From positions 1 through 64,000 of the forward strand of contig NZ_JAGGKB010000001.1 of the NCBI RefSeq assembly GCF_017873335.1: a DNA stretch of 64,000 bases. Direction: 5' to 3'. The DNA is from Thermococcus stetteri (GTDB lineage: Archaea; Methanobacteriota_B; Thermococci; Thermococcales; Thermococcaceae). The notes below the pieces were generated by a model, which was given only the letters and a program-made list of their open reading frames with translations, searched no databases and had not been told where the DNA came from. A program made the position numbers and the translations under genes. Below are positions 52,976 to 61,259 of the stretch, piece by piece. The first letter of the stretch is position 1; each line of letters begins with the position of its first letter.

Positions 52976-52992
52976 ACCGAAAAGTATTTAAC
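52976..52992 (+). promoter_or_regulatory. BRE/TATA promoter of alba
   Basis: ACCGAAAAG then TATTTAA forms a strong BRE plus TATA; a start near 53012-53015 leaves a short leader that contains GGAGGTG before ATG 53040. Confidence 0.7.
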
Positions 52993-53039
52993 CCCATCTC
53001 GGCGATAGCCTAACGACAAAACTTCCGGAGGTGCCAGAA

Positions 53040-53315
53040 ATGGCTGAGGAGCACGTTGTCTACATTGGAAAGAAGCCGGTTATGAACTACGTCCTCGCCG
53101 TGATAACCCAGTTCAACGAGGGCGCCAAGGAGGTCAGCGTTAAGGCTCGCGGTAGGGCTATCAGCAGGGCCGTTGACGTCGCCGAGATCGTCAGGAACAG
53201 GTTCCTCCCAGAGGTCAGGGTTAAGGAGATCAAGATCGGTACCGAGGAGCTTCCGACTGCCGACGGCAGGACCGCCAACACCTCAACCATCGAGATCGTT
53301 CTCGAGAAGCCGTGA
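53040..53315 (+). CDS. albA: Chromatin protein Alba
   Basis: The 91-residue protein has the Alba loop [16 protein letters not shown] with the two lysines that contact nucleic acid and are acetylated in Sulfolobus, [17 protein letters not shown] and the C-terminal hairpin [19 protein letters not shown]. It coats DNA and RNA as a dimer. GGAGGTG gives ATG 53040; the upstream in-frame codons are within the leader. The strong promoter fits an abundant protein. Confidence 0.97.
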   Translation: MAEEHVVYIGKKPVMNYVLAVITQFNEGAKEVSVKARGRAISRAVDVAEIVRNRFLPEVRVKEIKIGTEELPTADGRTANTSTIEIVLEKP

Positions 53316-53401
53316 ATTTGATCCCTTTCCTTTTCCTTAAACGCTTCAGTTTTTCTTGAAGTTCTGGAAATTCTTATAACCATCTGCTCGAATTCTCCAC
53401 G

Positions 53402-53959
53402 GTGAACCTTTTGGACTACGAGGTCATTGACATTCATGACGAGCGCACTAAGGAGCTAGCTCAGATACTCTCAAACGAGAAGGCACTTTCGATATTAAGG
53501 CTGATTGAGGAGAAACCTCGTTCAATTAGCGAGATTTCCCAGGAGCTTGGGATTCCCATATCAACGGTCTCTTATCACATAGACCGAATGCTTAAGGTCG
53601 GGCTCGTAGAAGTAGCCGGTAAGAAGTACGGAAGGCGCCTTCAGGAGGTAAAGCTGTACAGGGCTTCAAGCAAACCGATACTGATTCTCCCGGGAGGGAA
53701 AAAGGAGCACAGGACGTGGGAGAAGCTCCGCGTCATAAACCTCGCCGTGAGTGCCGCTGTCTCTATGGGTGTGTACCTTGCGGCCAAGCTCCTGAGGGAG
53801 GGGAGCAAAGGGCAGTCCGAGACCGTTAGAACCCTTACAGTGAAAACTGCCCCGGAGGTATCAAAAACTTCTACCGACTGGGCCGCTATTCTTATTTCAG
53901 TCTTAACGTTCATCCTCGTATTTGGTGTTTTAGAGTACCGTTTCCGGAAACTTTTTTAA
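53402..53959 (+). CDS. Membrane-anchored ArsR-type winged-helix regulator
   Basis: The 185-residue protein has a winged helix (LSNEKALSILRLIEEKPRSIS, ELGIPISTVSYHIDRML) at about residues 25-75 and hydrophobic stretches near the end (AAILISVLTFILVFGVLEY at about 160-178, plus a weaker one near 115). A DNA-binding head tethered to the membrane suggests a sensor of envelope or ion stress. It starts at GTG 53402; CTTATAA about 27 bp before it implies a leaderless mRNA. Confidence 0.82.
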   Translation: MNLLDYEVIDIHDERTKELAQILSNEKALSILRLIEEKPRSISEISQELGIPISTVSYHIDRMLKVGLVEVAGKKYGRRLQEVKLYRASSKPILILPGGKKEHRTWEKLRVINLAVSAAVSMGVYLAAKLLREGSKGQSETVRTLTVKTAPEVSKTSTDWAAILISVLTFILVFGVLEYRFRKLF

Positions 53960-53994
53960 GAGACCGTGAGGATTTTCGCTTGAGAGGTGGTAAC

Positions 53995-54528
53995 ATGGCA
54001 GAGATCACCGTGGGACAGGTTGTCAAAAGGAAGGCAGTGCTCGTTAGGCCGGACGATACCATACACAAGGTTGCCAAGATACTCGCCCGCAACAAGGTGG
54101 GCAGTGCTGTGGTCGTTGATGAGAACGAGGAGATAGTTGGAATAATAACCGACCGCGACATCCTCGACAAGGTCGTTGCCAAGGGTAAGGATCCAAAGAA
54201 GGTTCTCGTCAAGGAAGTTATGACGAAGAAGCCGGTTACGATAGAGGACGACTACACGATCCAGGATGCCATAGACAAGATGATGGACAAGGGCATAAGG
54301 AGGCTCCTTGTCACTAGGGTCGGGAAGCCGATAGGCTTCGTTACCGCCGCTGACCTTCTGGCCGCGCTCAACAGCATGAACAGCGAAGAGGAAGAAGAGA
54401 CCGAGGAAGAAACGGAAGTCTACGGTATCTGTGAGATATGCGGCCAGTACGGGCCGCTCTACAAGGTGTACATCGAAGGGCAGGAAAAGTGGGTCTGCGA
54501 GAGCTGTAAGGATGAGCTCAACCTCTGA
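53995..54528 (+). CDS. CBS-pair protein with C-terminal zinc ribbon
   Basis: The 177-residue protein has two CBS motifs (TVGQVVKRKAVLVRPDDTI with GSAVVVDENEEIVGIITDRD; VKEVMTKKPVTIEDDYTI with RRLLVTRVGKPIGFVTAAD), an acidic linker, and a zinc ribbon CEIC...CESC. CBS pairs bind adenine nucleotides; the zinc ribbon suggests contact with another macromolecule. GAGGTGG precedes ATG 53995. The end overlaps the convergent NTPase gene by 11 bp. Confidence 0.9.
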   Translation: MAEITVGQVVKRKAVLVRPDDTIHKVAKILARNKVGSAVVVDENEEIVGIITDRDILDKVVAKGKDPKKVLVKEVMTKKPVTIEDDYTIQDAIDKMMDKGIRRLLVTRVGKPIGFVTAADLLAALNSMNSEEEEETEEETEVYGICEICGQYGPLYKVYIEGQEKWVCESCKDELNL

Positions 54529-55060
54529 TCCCCTTCAGCTCTTTCATTACCCTGTCCAGGATTATCCCGAATTCCGCGTTCCTGTTCTCAAAGCTCAGAG
54601 TGTGGACTTCTCCCAGGGGCCTGAACCTGTCAACGAACTTTCTGTGAACCACCGCCAGGAGCGGTTTCTCTGACTTCAGGACTTCCCCAACTGCCCTGAT
54701 GAACTCATCGCTTTTGTATTCCATCGGGCCGATTTCGTCTATGACTATCAGGTCCGCTTCGACGATCGCCCTCCTTATGGCTGGAACCGCCACCCGGTCT
54801 ATCTCGTCAACGTGGACGACGTACTTTCCGAAGGGAACTCCTGGAAGGTGTGAAGTTCCCCTGATGCTCGCCAGCGTTCCCTCTTCACCGAGGTCGAGGG
54901 CGGTTATCTTGAATCCTATGCGTCTTCCACCCCTCCTTACTTCCCTCGTTATCATCCCGCCTACGATGTAGCCCCAGCGGTCAACTTCTTTAGCCACCCT
55001 CTCAACGTGTGTTGTTTTGCCGACTCCTGCAGGACCGGTAACGAATATTCTCAAGGCCAT
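54518..55060 (-). CDS. THEP1-family nucleoside-triphosphatase
   Basis: The 180-residue protein has Walker A FVTGPAGVGKTT, GMITREVRRGGRRIGFKI and the Walker B IVIDEIGPMEY, the pattern of THEP1 NTPases (Aquifex, human NTPCR), which hydrolyse all NTPs slowly. The family's cellular role is uncertain. The start is ATG 55060 (MALRIF); the frame further 5' is antisense to mtnA. Confidence 0.92.
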   Translation of the reverse strand: MALRIFVTGPAGVGKTTHVERVAKEVDRWGYIVGGMITREVRRGGRRIGFKITALDLGEEGTLASIRGTSHLPGVPFGKYVVHVDEIDRVAVPAIRRAIVEADLIVIDEIGPMEYKSDEFIRAVGEVLKSEKPLLAVVHRKFVDRFRPLGEVHTLSFENRNAEFGIILDRVMKELKGIRG

Positions 55061-55115
55061 TTCACTCACCGAAGGAGCTTTAAGTTCCTCCCTTAAACCC
55101 TTTGGGGTGGTGCTC

Positions 55116-56186
55116 ATGGAGATAAGGTACAGGCCAGAGGAACTCACGAGGCTTCCCCGGAGCGTTAGGTACGAGAAATGGAAGGTCATAATGATAGACC
55201 AGACCCTCCTCCCGAGGGAGTTCAAGGAGATAGAGCTTAGAACAGTTGATGAGGTCGCAGATGCCATAATTACCATGAAGGTGCGCGGTGCTCCGGCTAT
55301 AGGTGCAGCTGCCGCCTTTGGTTTAGCTCTCTACGCTGACACCTCCAAGGCCAAGACCAAGGACGAGTTCATAGACGGCTTCTACACGGCCTACGACAGG
55401 CTTAAGAACACAAGGCCAACCGCCGTTAACCTCTTCTGGGCGCTCAACAGGGTGAAGAACCTCGTGGAGGAGCACATGGAGGACAGCCCAGATGAGATAA
55501 GAAAACTAATCGTTGCCGAGGCGCAGAAGATAGCGGACGAAGACGTTGAGGCCAACTTGAGGATGGGTCACTACGGTGCCGAGGTTCTTCCAGAGGGGAA
55601 CGTCCTAACCCACTGCAACGCGGGAAGCCTGGCCACCGTTCAGCTTGGAACCGTTGGCGCCGTTTTGAGGGTCATGCACAGGGATGGGACGCTAAAGCTC
55701 CTCTGGGTGGACGAGACGAGGCCCGTTTTGCAGGGCGCGAGGCTTTCAGCATGGGAGTACCACTACGACGGAATCCCCCTCAAGCTCATAACCGACAACA
55801 TGGCGGGCTTCGTGATGCAGCAGGGCAGGGTCGATGCGATAATCGTCGGAGCCGACAGGATAGTCGCCAACGGGGACTTCGCCAACAAAATAGGAACCTA
55901 CAGCCTGGCAGTCCTCGCAAAGGAGCATGGGATACCTTTCTTCACTGTTGCGCCGCTCTCGACGATAGACATGAGCCTGAAGAGCGGCGAAGAGATACCC
56001 ATTGAGGAGAGGAAGCCTGAGGAAGTCCTCACTTGCGGTGGCTGTAAGATAGCTCCGGATGTGGACGTCTACAACCCGGCTTTCGACGTGACGCCCCACA
56101 AGTACCTGACCGGAATAATCACGGACAAGGGAGTAGTCTGGCCGCCCTTTGAGAGGAACCTCAAGAAGCTCTTCAAGAAGGACTGA
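55116..56186 (+). CDS. mtnA: S-methyl-5-thioribose-1-phosphate isomerase MtnA
   Basis: The 356-residue eIF2B-alpha-like protein has MKVRGAPAIGAAAAFG, the catalytic cysteine in LTHCNAGSLATVQLGT and the aspartate in IVGADRIVANGD, with TCGGCKIAPDVDVYNPAFD near the end, all standard for MtnA. It converts MTR-1-P to MTRu-1-P in methionine salvage. In Thermococcales a related protein is ribose-1,5-bisphosphate isomerase; the FALYA...TVGAVLR context here fits MtnA better. It is divergent from the NTPase gene. Confidence 0.92.
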   Translation: MEIRYRPEELTRLPRSVRYEKWKVIMIDQTLLPREFKEIELRTVDEVADAIITMKVRGAPAIGAAAAFGLALYADTSKAKTKDEFIDGFYTAYDRLKNTRPTAVNLFWALNRVKNLVEEHMEDSPDEIRKLIVAEAQKIADEDVEANLRMGHYGAEVLPEGNVLTHCNAGSLATVQLGTVGAVLRVMHRDGTLKLLWVDETRPVLQGARLSAWEYHYDGIPLKLITDNMAGFVMQQGRVDAIIVGADRIVANGDFANKIGTYSLAVLAKEHGIPFFTVAPLSTIDMSLKSGEEIPIEERKPEEVLTCGGCKIAPDVDVYNPAFDVTPHKYLTGIITDKGVVWPPFERNLKKLFKKD

Positions 56187-56201
56187 ATTTTTCGTTTCTT
56201 T

Positions 56202-56798
56202 TCACATCCCGTCCAGCCAGATGTTCACGAAGGAAACAACATGAGAGGCCAAATAGCTCTTCCGACCCACTCTTACTTTCTCCGCTATGTCCTCAAGGAA
56301 GCGCTCGTCCTCTTTGCTGAGGCCAAGGTGATCTCCGAGGACGAAGGCAGGATTCTGCGGGAACTCGACTTCCGTTATTGGCCTCCCATACTCGACGAGG
56401 TAGTAGAGCTTCGAGTCCTTCATGACCTTCCTCACGACGTCCTCGAACGTCATGTTGCTGACGTAGATGCCGGGAAGGACTTCGACTTCCTTCGAGGGTT
56501 CCCTGAGGTCTTTCCCAACTTCAAAGGCTTTCCTCAGAATCAAAGCTGTGCTCCTCTCGTCCGGGTTGAGACGAACCTTCAGCCTCGGCCCTTCAAAGTG
56601 GATCGTCTTCGGCGGATTTGGTTTTCCGTAGAGCGTCATGAAGACCCTGACATCTTTCCTTATCCCATGGGAGAGGAGGAAAGCGCTGTTTAGGAACCTG
56701 CAGAGCAGGTCGATCCTTCCCCCGGTTCCTGGTAGGTCTTTGAGCGAAAAGTCCGGTGAAGTCACGGCAGTGTTGGCCTTGAGTATGAACGTCCGCAT
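56202..56798 (-). CDS. trmY: tRNA pseudouridine(54) N1-methyltransferase TrmY
   Basis: The 198-residue SPOUT enzyme (DUF358) begins [24 protein letters not shown] and has [14 protein letters not shown], the AdoMet-binding knot, near the C terminus. It makes m1-pseudouridine at position 54 of archaeal tRNAs. ATG 56798 is the family start; the longer frame to 56906 runs into the GNAT gene. The GNAT gene lies 44 bp upstream on the same strand. Confidence 0.94.
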   Translation of the reverse strand: MRTFILKANTAVTSPDFSLKDLPGTGGRIDLLCRFLNSAFLLSHGIRKDVRVFMTLYGKPNPPKTIHFEGPRLKVRLNPDERSTALILRKAFEVGKDLREPSKEVEVLPGIYVSNMTFEDVVRKVMKDSKLYYLVEYGRPITEVEFPQNPAFVLGDHLGLSKEDERFLEDIAEKVRVGRKSYLASHVVSFVNIWLDGM

Positions 56799-56842
56799 GG
56801 GAAGAAATAGGGCCCAAGGATAGAAAAAGCCTTCGGAGAGGC

Positions 56843-57349
56843 CTAATCTGTAAGGGTTTTCTCCATTATCACGGCCCTCTCCCTGAAGCCCTTCTTTTTG
56901 TACCACTCCCTGGCCGGGTTGCCCAGTTCAACGCGCAGTGCAACCTTTCTGGCCCCGTTTTCCCTGGCCCACTCCTCAGCCCTCTCAAGGAGTGCCGTGC
57001 CTATCCCAATCCCCGGAAACAGGGTTTCTATGTCGTAAATGTAGGCAGATGGCACGAAGTCAACCGTGTCAACCTTGATGCAGACCCACACATGCCCGAG
57101 GTAGCGGCCGTATCTGTCCAGGGCAACGAAGAACTTGTGTCCACCTGTAGCCAGGAGCTCTTCTATCACCTTCGCGTAGTTCTCGCCGTATTCCTCGTCA
57201 CTCAGCTGAAAGCGCGAAAAGGACCTGCTGATCCGCCTGTCGTTCTCAAATATCTCGTCGAGGTAGTCCTCGCCGTCGGTTACCGTAAAGTACCTGGCGG
57301 TCTCCTCAATCGGGGGGAGATTAATCTGCTTTTTCTTCAACAGCGCCAT
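56843..57349 (-). CDS. GNAT-family N-acetyltransferase
   Basis: The 168-residue protein has the acetyl-CoA motif A ([20 protein letters not shown]) and motif B-like [17 protein letters not shown]. The substrate is unknown. Its first 29 bp overlap the end of the PP-loop gene upstream, so it belongs to the same operon as the DUF1611 enzyme. Confidence 0.88.
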   Translation of the reverse strand: MALLKKKQINLPPIEETARYFTVTDGEDYLDEIFENDRRISRSFSRFQLSDEEYGENYAKVIEELLATGGHKFFVALDRYGRYLGHVWVCIKVDTVDFVPSAYIYDIETLFPGIGIGTALLERAEEWARENGARKVALRVELGNPAREWYKKKGFRERAVIMEKTLTD

Positions 57350-58760
57350 TCAGGGCATCCTCCCTCGTTATTCTCACCCATCTGTCGTCCTTTAGGTAAA
57401 CGTAGCCCTTCGTGTACTCCTCAAAAATCCGGTAAAGCTTCTCTCTGAACTCCGGCGGGATGTTGTCGAAGTGAGAGTTCCTGTCATCGAAGTGGAGCAT
57501 CTCAACGTGCCAGTGCGGCTTTCCTTCCAGAGGAAAGTCAGGATTTCTCTTTATCAGGTAAAGAGAGTGCTCCAGCTCGTCTCTGTCGAGCCTAACCAGA
57601 CCTTTTTTCAACCTCTCGGGTAGGGTTTCGATGTGTTCGGGCTTGTACTTTATAATGGTTGGATCAATCCCGTTGGCAAGAAGGAAGGTCAGGATTCCGT
57701 TGCACTTGAAGCACTGGCCGCAGGGGACGTAGTCGTCGCCCTCCTTGTGGACTGAGTGGCAACTCCTCTGAAGTCTAAAGAGTTCGGGATAGCGGTTGTA
57801 GAGGATGCGCTCGACGATGAGGCCGGTTATGGGTCTCACAGCCGACCACTGCCTTATACCAAGGCCCCTCTCCTCGAACCAGGACGTCATGTACTTCTCA
57901 AAGGCCTGGCTCTGGTCGTAGGTGGCGTAGTAGTGAGGAATCCCGTGAAACTCGTAGGTGAGCCCGCGCGGGTCGTCGTACTCGTTGCCGAAGATTATGT
58001 TACCTGTCCCGTACCTGTGAATGAGGGGCAGGAAGGCGAAGGCATAGCCCTCAAAGAAGAAGAGCCTTATCGGATAGACCTCGGCCCTTGGCTTCCCGAC
58101 GTTCTGGAGTATCTTCATGTTCTTCTCTATGAAGGTGTAGAGCCTGTCGGCATTGCTCCAGACGCGCTTTGTCTTCGGCTCGTTCTCCCTAAACCAGCGG
58201 TAGGCTGGGAGGGCAACGTGCCAGTGGGCACCGGATTCGTTGTAGAAGAAGGGATAGACCTCACAGCCGAGCTCCTTCATCAGGCCGTAGGTCAAGAGGC
58301 TCTCCTTTCCGCCAGAGAGCATCACGGCGCATCTGTTGTAGTCCGGCTCGAACTCGACCGGCTCCTCCTCTATTCCCTCCGGTATTACCTCGGCTAGCGG
58401 CTGTGGCTTAATCTCCTTCGGGATGAACTCCTCGCGGACGAAGCCAGTCCTCGTGTAGATTCTGTTCACGAGGATGTCGTTCGCGGTAATCTGCATCATA
58501 TCTCTGAAGAACTTCAGGTCGCGGGGGTCGAGGGGGAAGTCGAAGCGTATCTCCCTCGTGAAGAGGCCGTAGTTTATGGCCGGAACTATGCTCATGAGCT
58601 TGGCGTAAACCTCTATCTCTTGAATCCTCTCCTCGTAGCTGTGGACGAGGTCGTAGGAGAGTTCTTATCCATCCACACCCAAGACGTAGCGCGCTTTTAT
58701 GCTCCTTGAACTGATCTTGGGCCTCTCGATGAGGATGTAATCAAAGCACAGAAGGCTCAT
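57321..58760 (-). pseudogene. MurL-like PP-loop protein interrupted by an in-frame stop codon
   Basis: The main frame (from 58595) has a PP-loop AVMLSGGKESLLTYG, HWHVALPAYRWF and a cysteine group QRSCHSVH/CGQCFKC near 300. This resembles the family of MurL, which in Xanthomonas epimerises the terminal L-Glu of UDP-MurNAc-L-Ala-L-Glu; archaeal members have no proven role. Upstream in the same frame the coding continues (ELSYDLVHSYEERIQEIEVY) to a TAA at 58665-58667 and beyond it (MSLLCFDYILIERPK to RYVLGVDG) back to ATG 58760, which overlaps the DUF1611 stop. A single stop thus splits an otherwise intact 479-codon gene. It may be a nonsense mutation or a base error. Confidence 0.8.
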
Positions 58761-59838
58761 TCTCGGGGACCTCCCTCGGGACGAAGGCCTTTCTCTCCAT
58801 TGAGAGCCTGACAATCTCCCTAGCTATGTCATATACTCCCTCGTAGAACGGAACGCGGGTTAGGATTCCCGTTCTCTCCTCTATATTTCTTGCCTCTTCG
58901 AGCGCCTCTTTCCTTGTGAGGTTCTCCGTGTTTATCGTTATTGCCACGGGTTTCTTTCCCGAGAGCAGTTCTATGAGCCGGATGTAGTTTTCGAGCGGCG
59001 GTATCCTGTACTGCGGGAAGTCGTCGAAGGTCTTCCTGCCCGGTGCGTGCTGGAGAACGATGAAGTCAGGTCTGGTAGCACCTATCAGCTCGAAGCCGCC
59101 CGGAAACGCCGGGTGGAGGAGTGAGCCCTCACCGTGGGTCACAATGATGTCCGGCTTCTCCTCGATCCACGCCCTGTAGAAGACATCCTCTATGGCACCA
59201 GCAACGAAGTCGTTGATTATCGAGTCCATCACTATGCAGTACTTGAAGCCCTGCATCCAGCCTGTCTGTCCCATCGCTATGAACTCGCTCTTGAGGCCGA
59301 GGTTCTTGAAGGCCTCGTGGAGCATTATCGCGGTTGTCCTCTTGCCTATGGCAGCGTCAGTCCCGAGAACGGCGACCTTTACGGCCTTCACTTCCTCTAT
59401 CTTGCCGGTGAAGGGTATCCTCATGTTGTAGAATATCTTCCTGACGTCGATTATCTCGACGCCGTACCTCTTGGCGAGCCTCTTAAGGTAGAAGTCGTCG
59501 CTCAGGAAGTGGTGAAGGCCGTTCACTATTCCAAGGCCGTTCTTTATGGCCTTAATGACTATCTTGCGATAGCTCTCGGGAAGGAAGCCTCCAGGCGTTG
59601 CTACCCCAATGATGAGCCACTTCGCGTCCGGGTGTTCCCTAAGGGCGTCCTCCAGCGTGCCGTATATCGGGATGTTCCGTCTTTTGCCGTCGAGCACTTC
59701 ACCGGCGTCCTTGCCGGCGAGGGTCGAGTCTATGAGTCCAGCTATCTCAAACCTTTTCGAGTAGCGCACAAGCCCGTGCGCGGTTTTCCCATCTGACGTA
59801 AGATAGCGCCCCTCCGTAAGCACCAAGGCCTTCTCCAC
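58741..59838 (-). CDS. DUF1611 (DgcN-like) protein
   Basis: The 365-residue protein has an N-terminal Rossmann domain (ALVLTEGRYLTSDGKTAHGLV; WLIIGVATPGGFLP) and a C-terminal P-loop domain (VLGTDAAIGKRTTAIML, MGQTGWMQGF, THGEGSLLHPAFPG), which is DUF1611. The bacterial member DgcN was shown to N-acetylate D-glutamate. Next to a MurL-like gene this hints at D-glutamate chemistry. GGAGGTG six bases upstream favours GTG 59838 over GTG 59847. It overlaps the frame of the PLP gene by about 90 bp, which is unusual. Confidence 0.85.
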   Translation of the reverse strand: MEKALVLTEGRYLTSDGKTAHGLVRYSKRFEIAGLIDSTLAGKDAGEVLDGKRRNIPIYGTLEDALREHPDAKWLIIGVATPGGFLPESYRKIVIKAIKNGLGIVNGLHHFLSDDFYLKRLAKRYGVEIIDVRKIFYNMRIPFTGKIEEVKAVKVAVLGTDAAIGKRTTAIMLHEAFKNLGLKSEFIAMGQTGWMQGFKYCIVMDSIINDFVAGAIEDVFYRAWIEEKPDIIVTHGEGSLLHPAFPGGFELIGATRPDFIVLQHAPGRKTFDDFPQYRIPPLENYIRLIELLSGKKPVAITINTENLTRKEALEEARNIEERTGILTRVPFYEGVYDIAREIVRLSMERKAFVPREVPENEPSVL

Positions 59839-60738
59839 CGTGGACACCTCCGGTCAATACCAACACGAAGTTTCCTCTCCACGTCCCAAACTTCCGGGCG
59901 AACTTCACAAGCCCCGCTATGGTCAGGGCCGATGCCGGCAGAGCAGAGATCCCCTCCGTTTTTTCGAGCAAAAGAGCGTACTGAACTGCGTCATCATCGG
60001 CGAAGCCAAAGATGTAGCCGCTGGACTCGTAAACAGCCTTGAAGGCCTCTAGAGCATCAAAGGATATCATCGACACAAGCGGCTCGTTCACGGGAGTTTC
60101 GACGAACTCGTTCGTTTCGACACCGTAGAACTGCCAGAGCACCTGGTTGCCGAGGCTCGTCGTTACGCCCACCATCCTCGGGTTCTCACCCCGCTTCCTG
60201 AAGCCGTGCCATATCCCAGCCAGTGTCGTTCCGTTCCCAACCGGAACAAAGACTGCATCGGGCCTTACTTCCCTCAGGATGTCGTCTGCTATCTTAGAGT
60301 AGCCCTCGTAGTCGATTTCCGGGTTGCTTCCAGGGTTTGCATCGTAGGCGCCGTTCTCAACTGCGAACTTCCTGCTCTCAAAGACGACTTTCTCGTAGGG
60401 GCCGGGTATGGGTATAACCTCGGCACCGTAAGCGAGCATCTCGCCGGCCCTTTCGAGGGTGTAGCCCGCTGGGACGAAGATGTAGGCTTTGAGGCCGTAG
60501 ACCTTGGCGTAGTACGCCACCGCCACGCCGTAGTTGCCGCAGGTGCCCACGGTGATGGCAGAATAGCCCTCTTCCGCGGCCCGCTTTGCGTGGGCTTCGG
60601 CGATCCTGTCCTTGTGGGTTTCCGTCGGGTTCTTCCCTCGAAGTCAAGGTATATTCTCCTTATGCCGAGGATTCTCTCGAGGTTCTTGGCCCTTATGAGC
60701 GGGCCGCCATCGTCATCGGAGTCGTTTTGGCCCCCCAT
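59747..60738 (-). pseudogene. Threonine-synthase-like PLP enzyme broken by a frameshift
   Basis: From ATG 60738 (after GGTGAC) the frame reads GGPLIRAKNLERILGIRR and IYLDFEG, then goes wrong. One base later the next frame gives KNPTETHKDRIAEAHAKRAA, with the PLP lysine in HKDR, and continues in the main frame with VGTCGNYGVAVAYYAK (phosphate loop region), PVGNGTTLAGIW and VLTGGVHGGEG. A missing G in the GGG at 60635-60637 explains it. The family includes threonine synthase and cysteate or 2-amino-acid enzymes. The gene heads the operon, with a TATA box AATTTATATACC near 60859-60870. Confidence 0.85.
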
Positions 60739-60956
60739 TTCGGGTCACCAGAGGCGTTATTTTTCAAGTATCAACCTTTCCAGACTGTTTTTCGAGCGTT
60801 CTCTTTCTAGTTTCAATTCTTTTTTGAAGGGAAGCATTGTCGAGTAGCATAAGGGTATATAAATTTTTCTCCCAGGTAAGGCCGTTATTCTTGCTTAAAA
60901 TGGATAATGTAGCCTAAATCCCTTAGAAACTCTAACATTTACCGTTAATCAGTGGA

Positions 60957-60970
60957 GCAAAGTTTATAAA
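60957..60970 (+). promoter_or_regulatory. Promoter of the acidic small-protein gene
   Basis: GCAAA then GTTTATAAA is a BRE plus TATA box; a start near 60993 leaves a 27-nt leader with GGGAGGGGAGGTGG. Confidence 0.65.
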
Positions 60971-61019
60971 CCCTTTAGCTCCACCCCCGACGCCCCTCAT
61001 GGGAGGGGAGGTGGTCGGT

Positions 61020-61232
61020 ATGTACTACCCGCCCAAGAAGAAAGTCCAGCCCAAGAAGGTTGAGGAAGAAGAGGAAGAGGAGTTCGAGCCACTCGATGCA
61101 GTCGAAGAAGCCTACGAAAACTGGGACGAAGAAGAGGAATTCGAGGAAGAGTGGGAAGAGGACGAGTGGGACGAAGACTGGGAAGACGAAGAAGACTGGG
61201 ATGAGGACTGGGAGGAGAATGAAGAGCACTGA
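61020..61232 (+). CDS. Extremely acidic tryptophan-rich small protein
   Basis: After a basic start (MYYPPKKKVQPKKV) the 70-residue protein is nearly all Glu/Asp with regularly spaced tryptophans (ENWDEEEEF, EEEWEEDEWDEDWED, EEDWDEDWEE). Such a chain cannot form a normal core; it may mimic nucleic acid, bind cations or chaperone a basic protein. GGAGGTGG puts the start at ATG 61020. It has a good promoter and is 27 bp from the MFS gene, so it is real and probably cotranscribed. No family is known to me. Confidence 0.8.
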   Translation: MYYPPKKKVQPKKVEEEEEEEFEPLDAVEEAYENWDEEEEFEEEWEEDEWDEDWEDEEDWDEDWEENEEH

Positions 61233-61259
61233 ACTCCTCTTCCTTTTTGAGGTGCTCCC

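Noticed and set aside
58665-58667. Recoded stop (selenocysteine or pyrrolysine)
   Set aside because: The codon is TAA, which is used by neither system, and Thermococcales lack both as far as is known.
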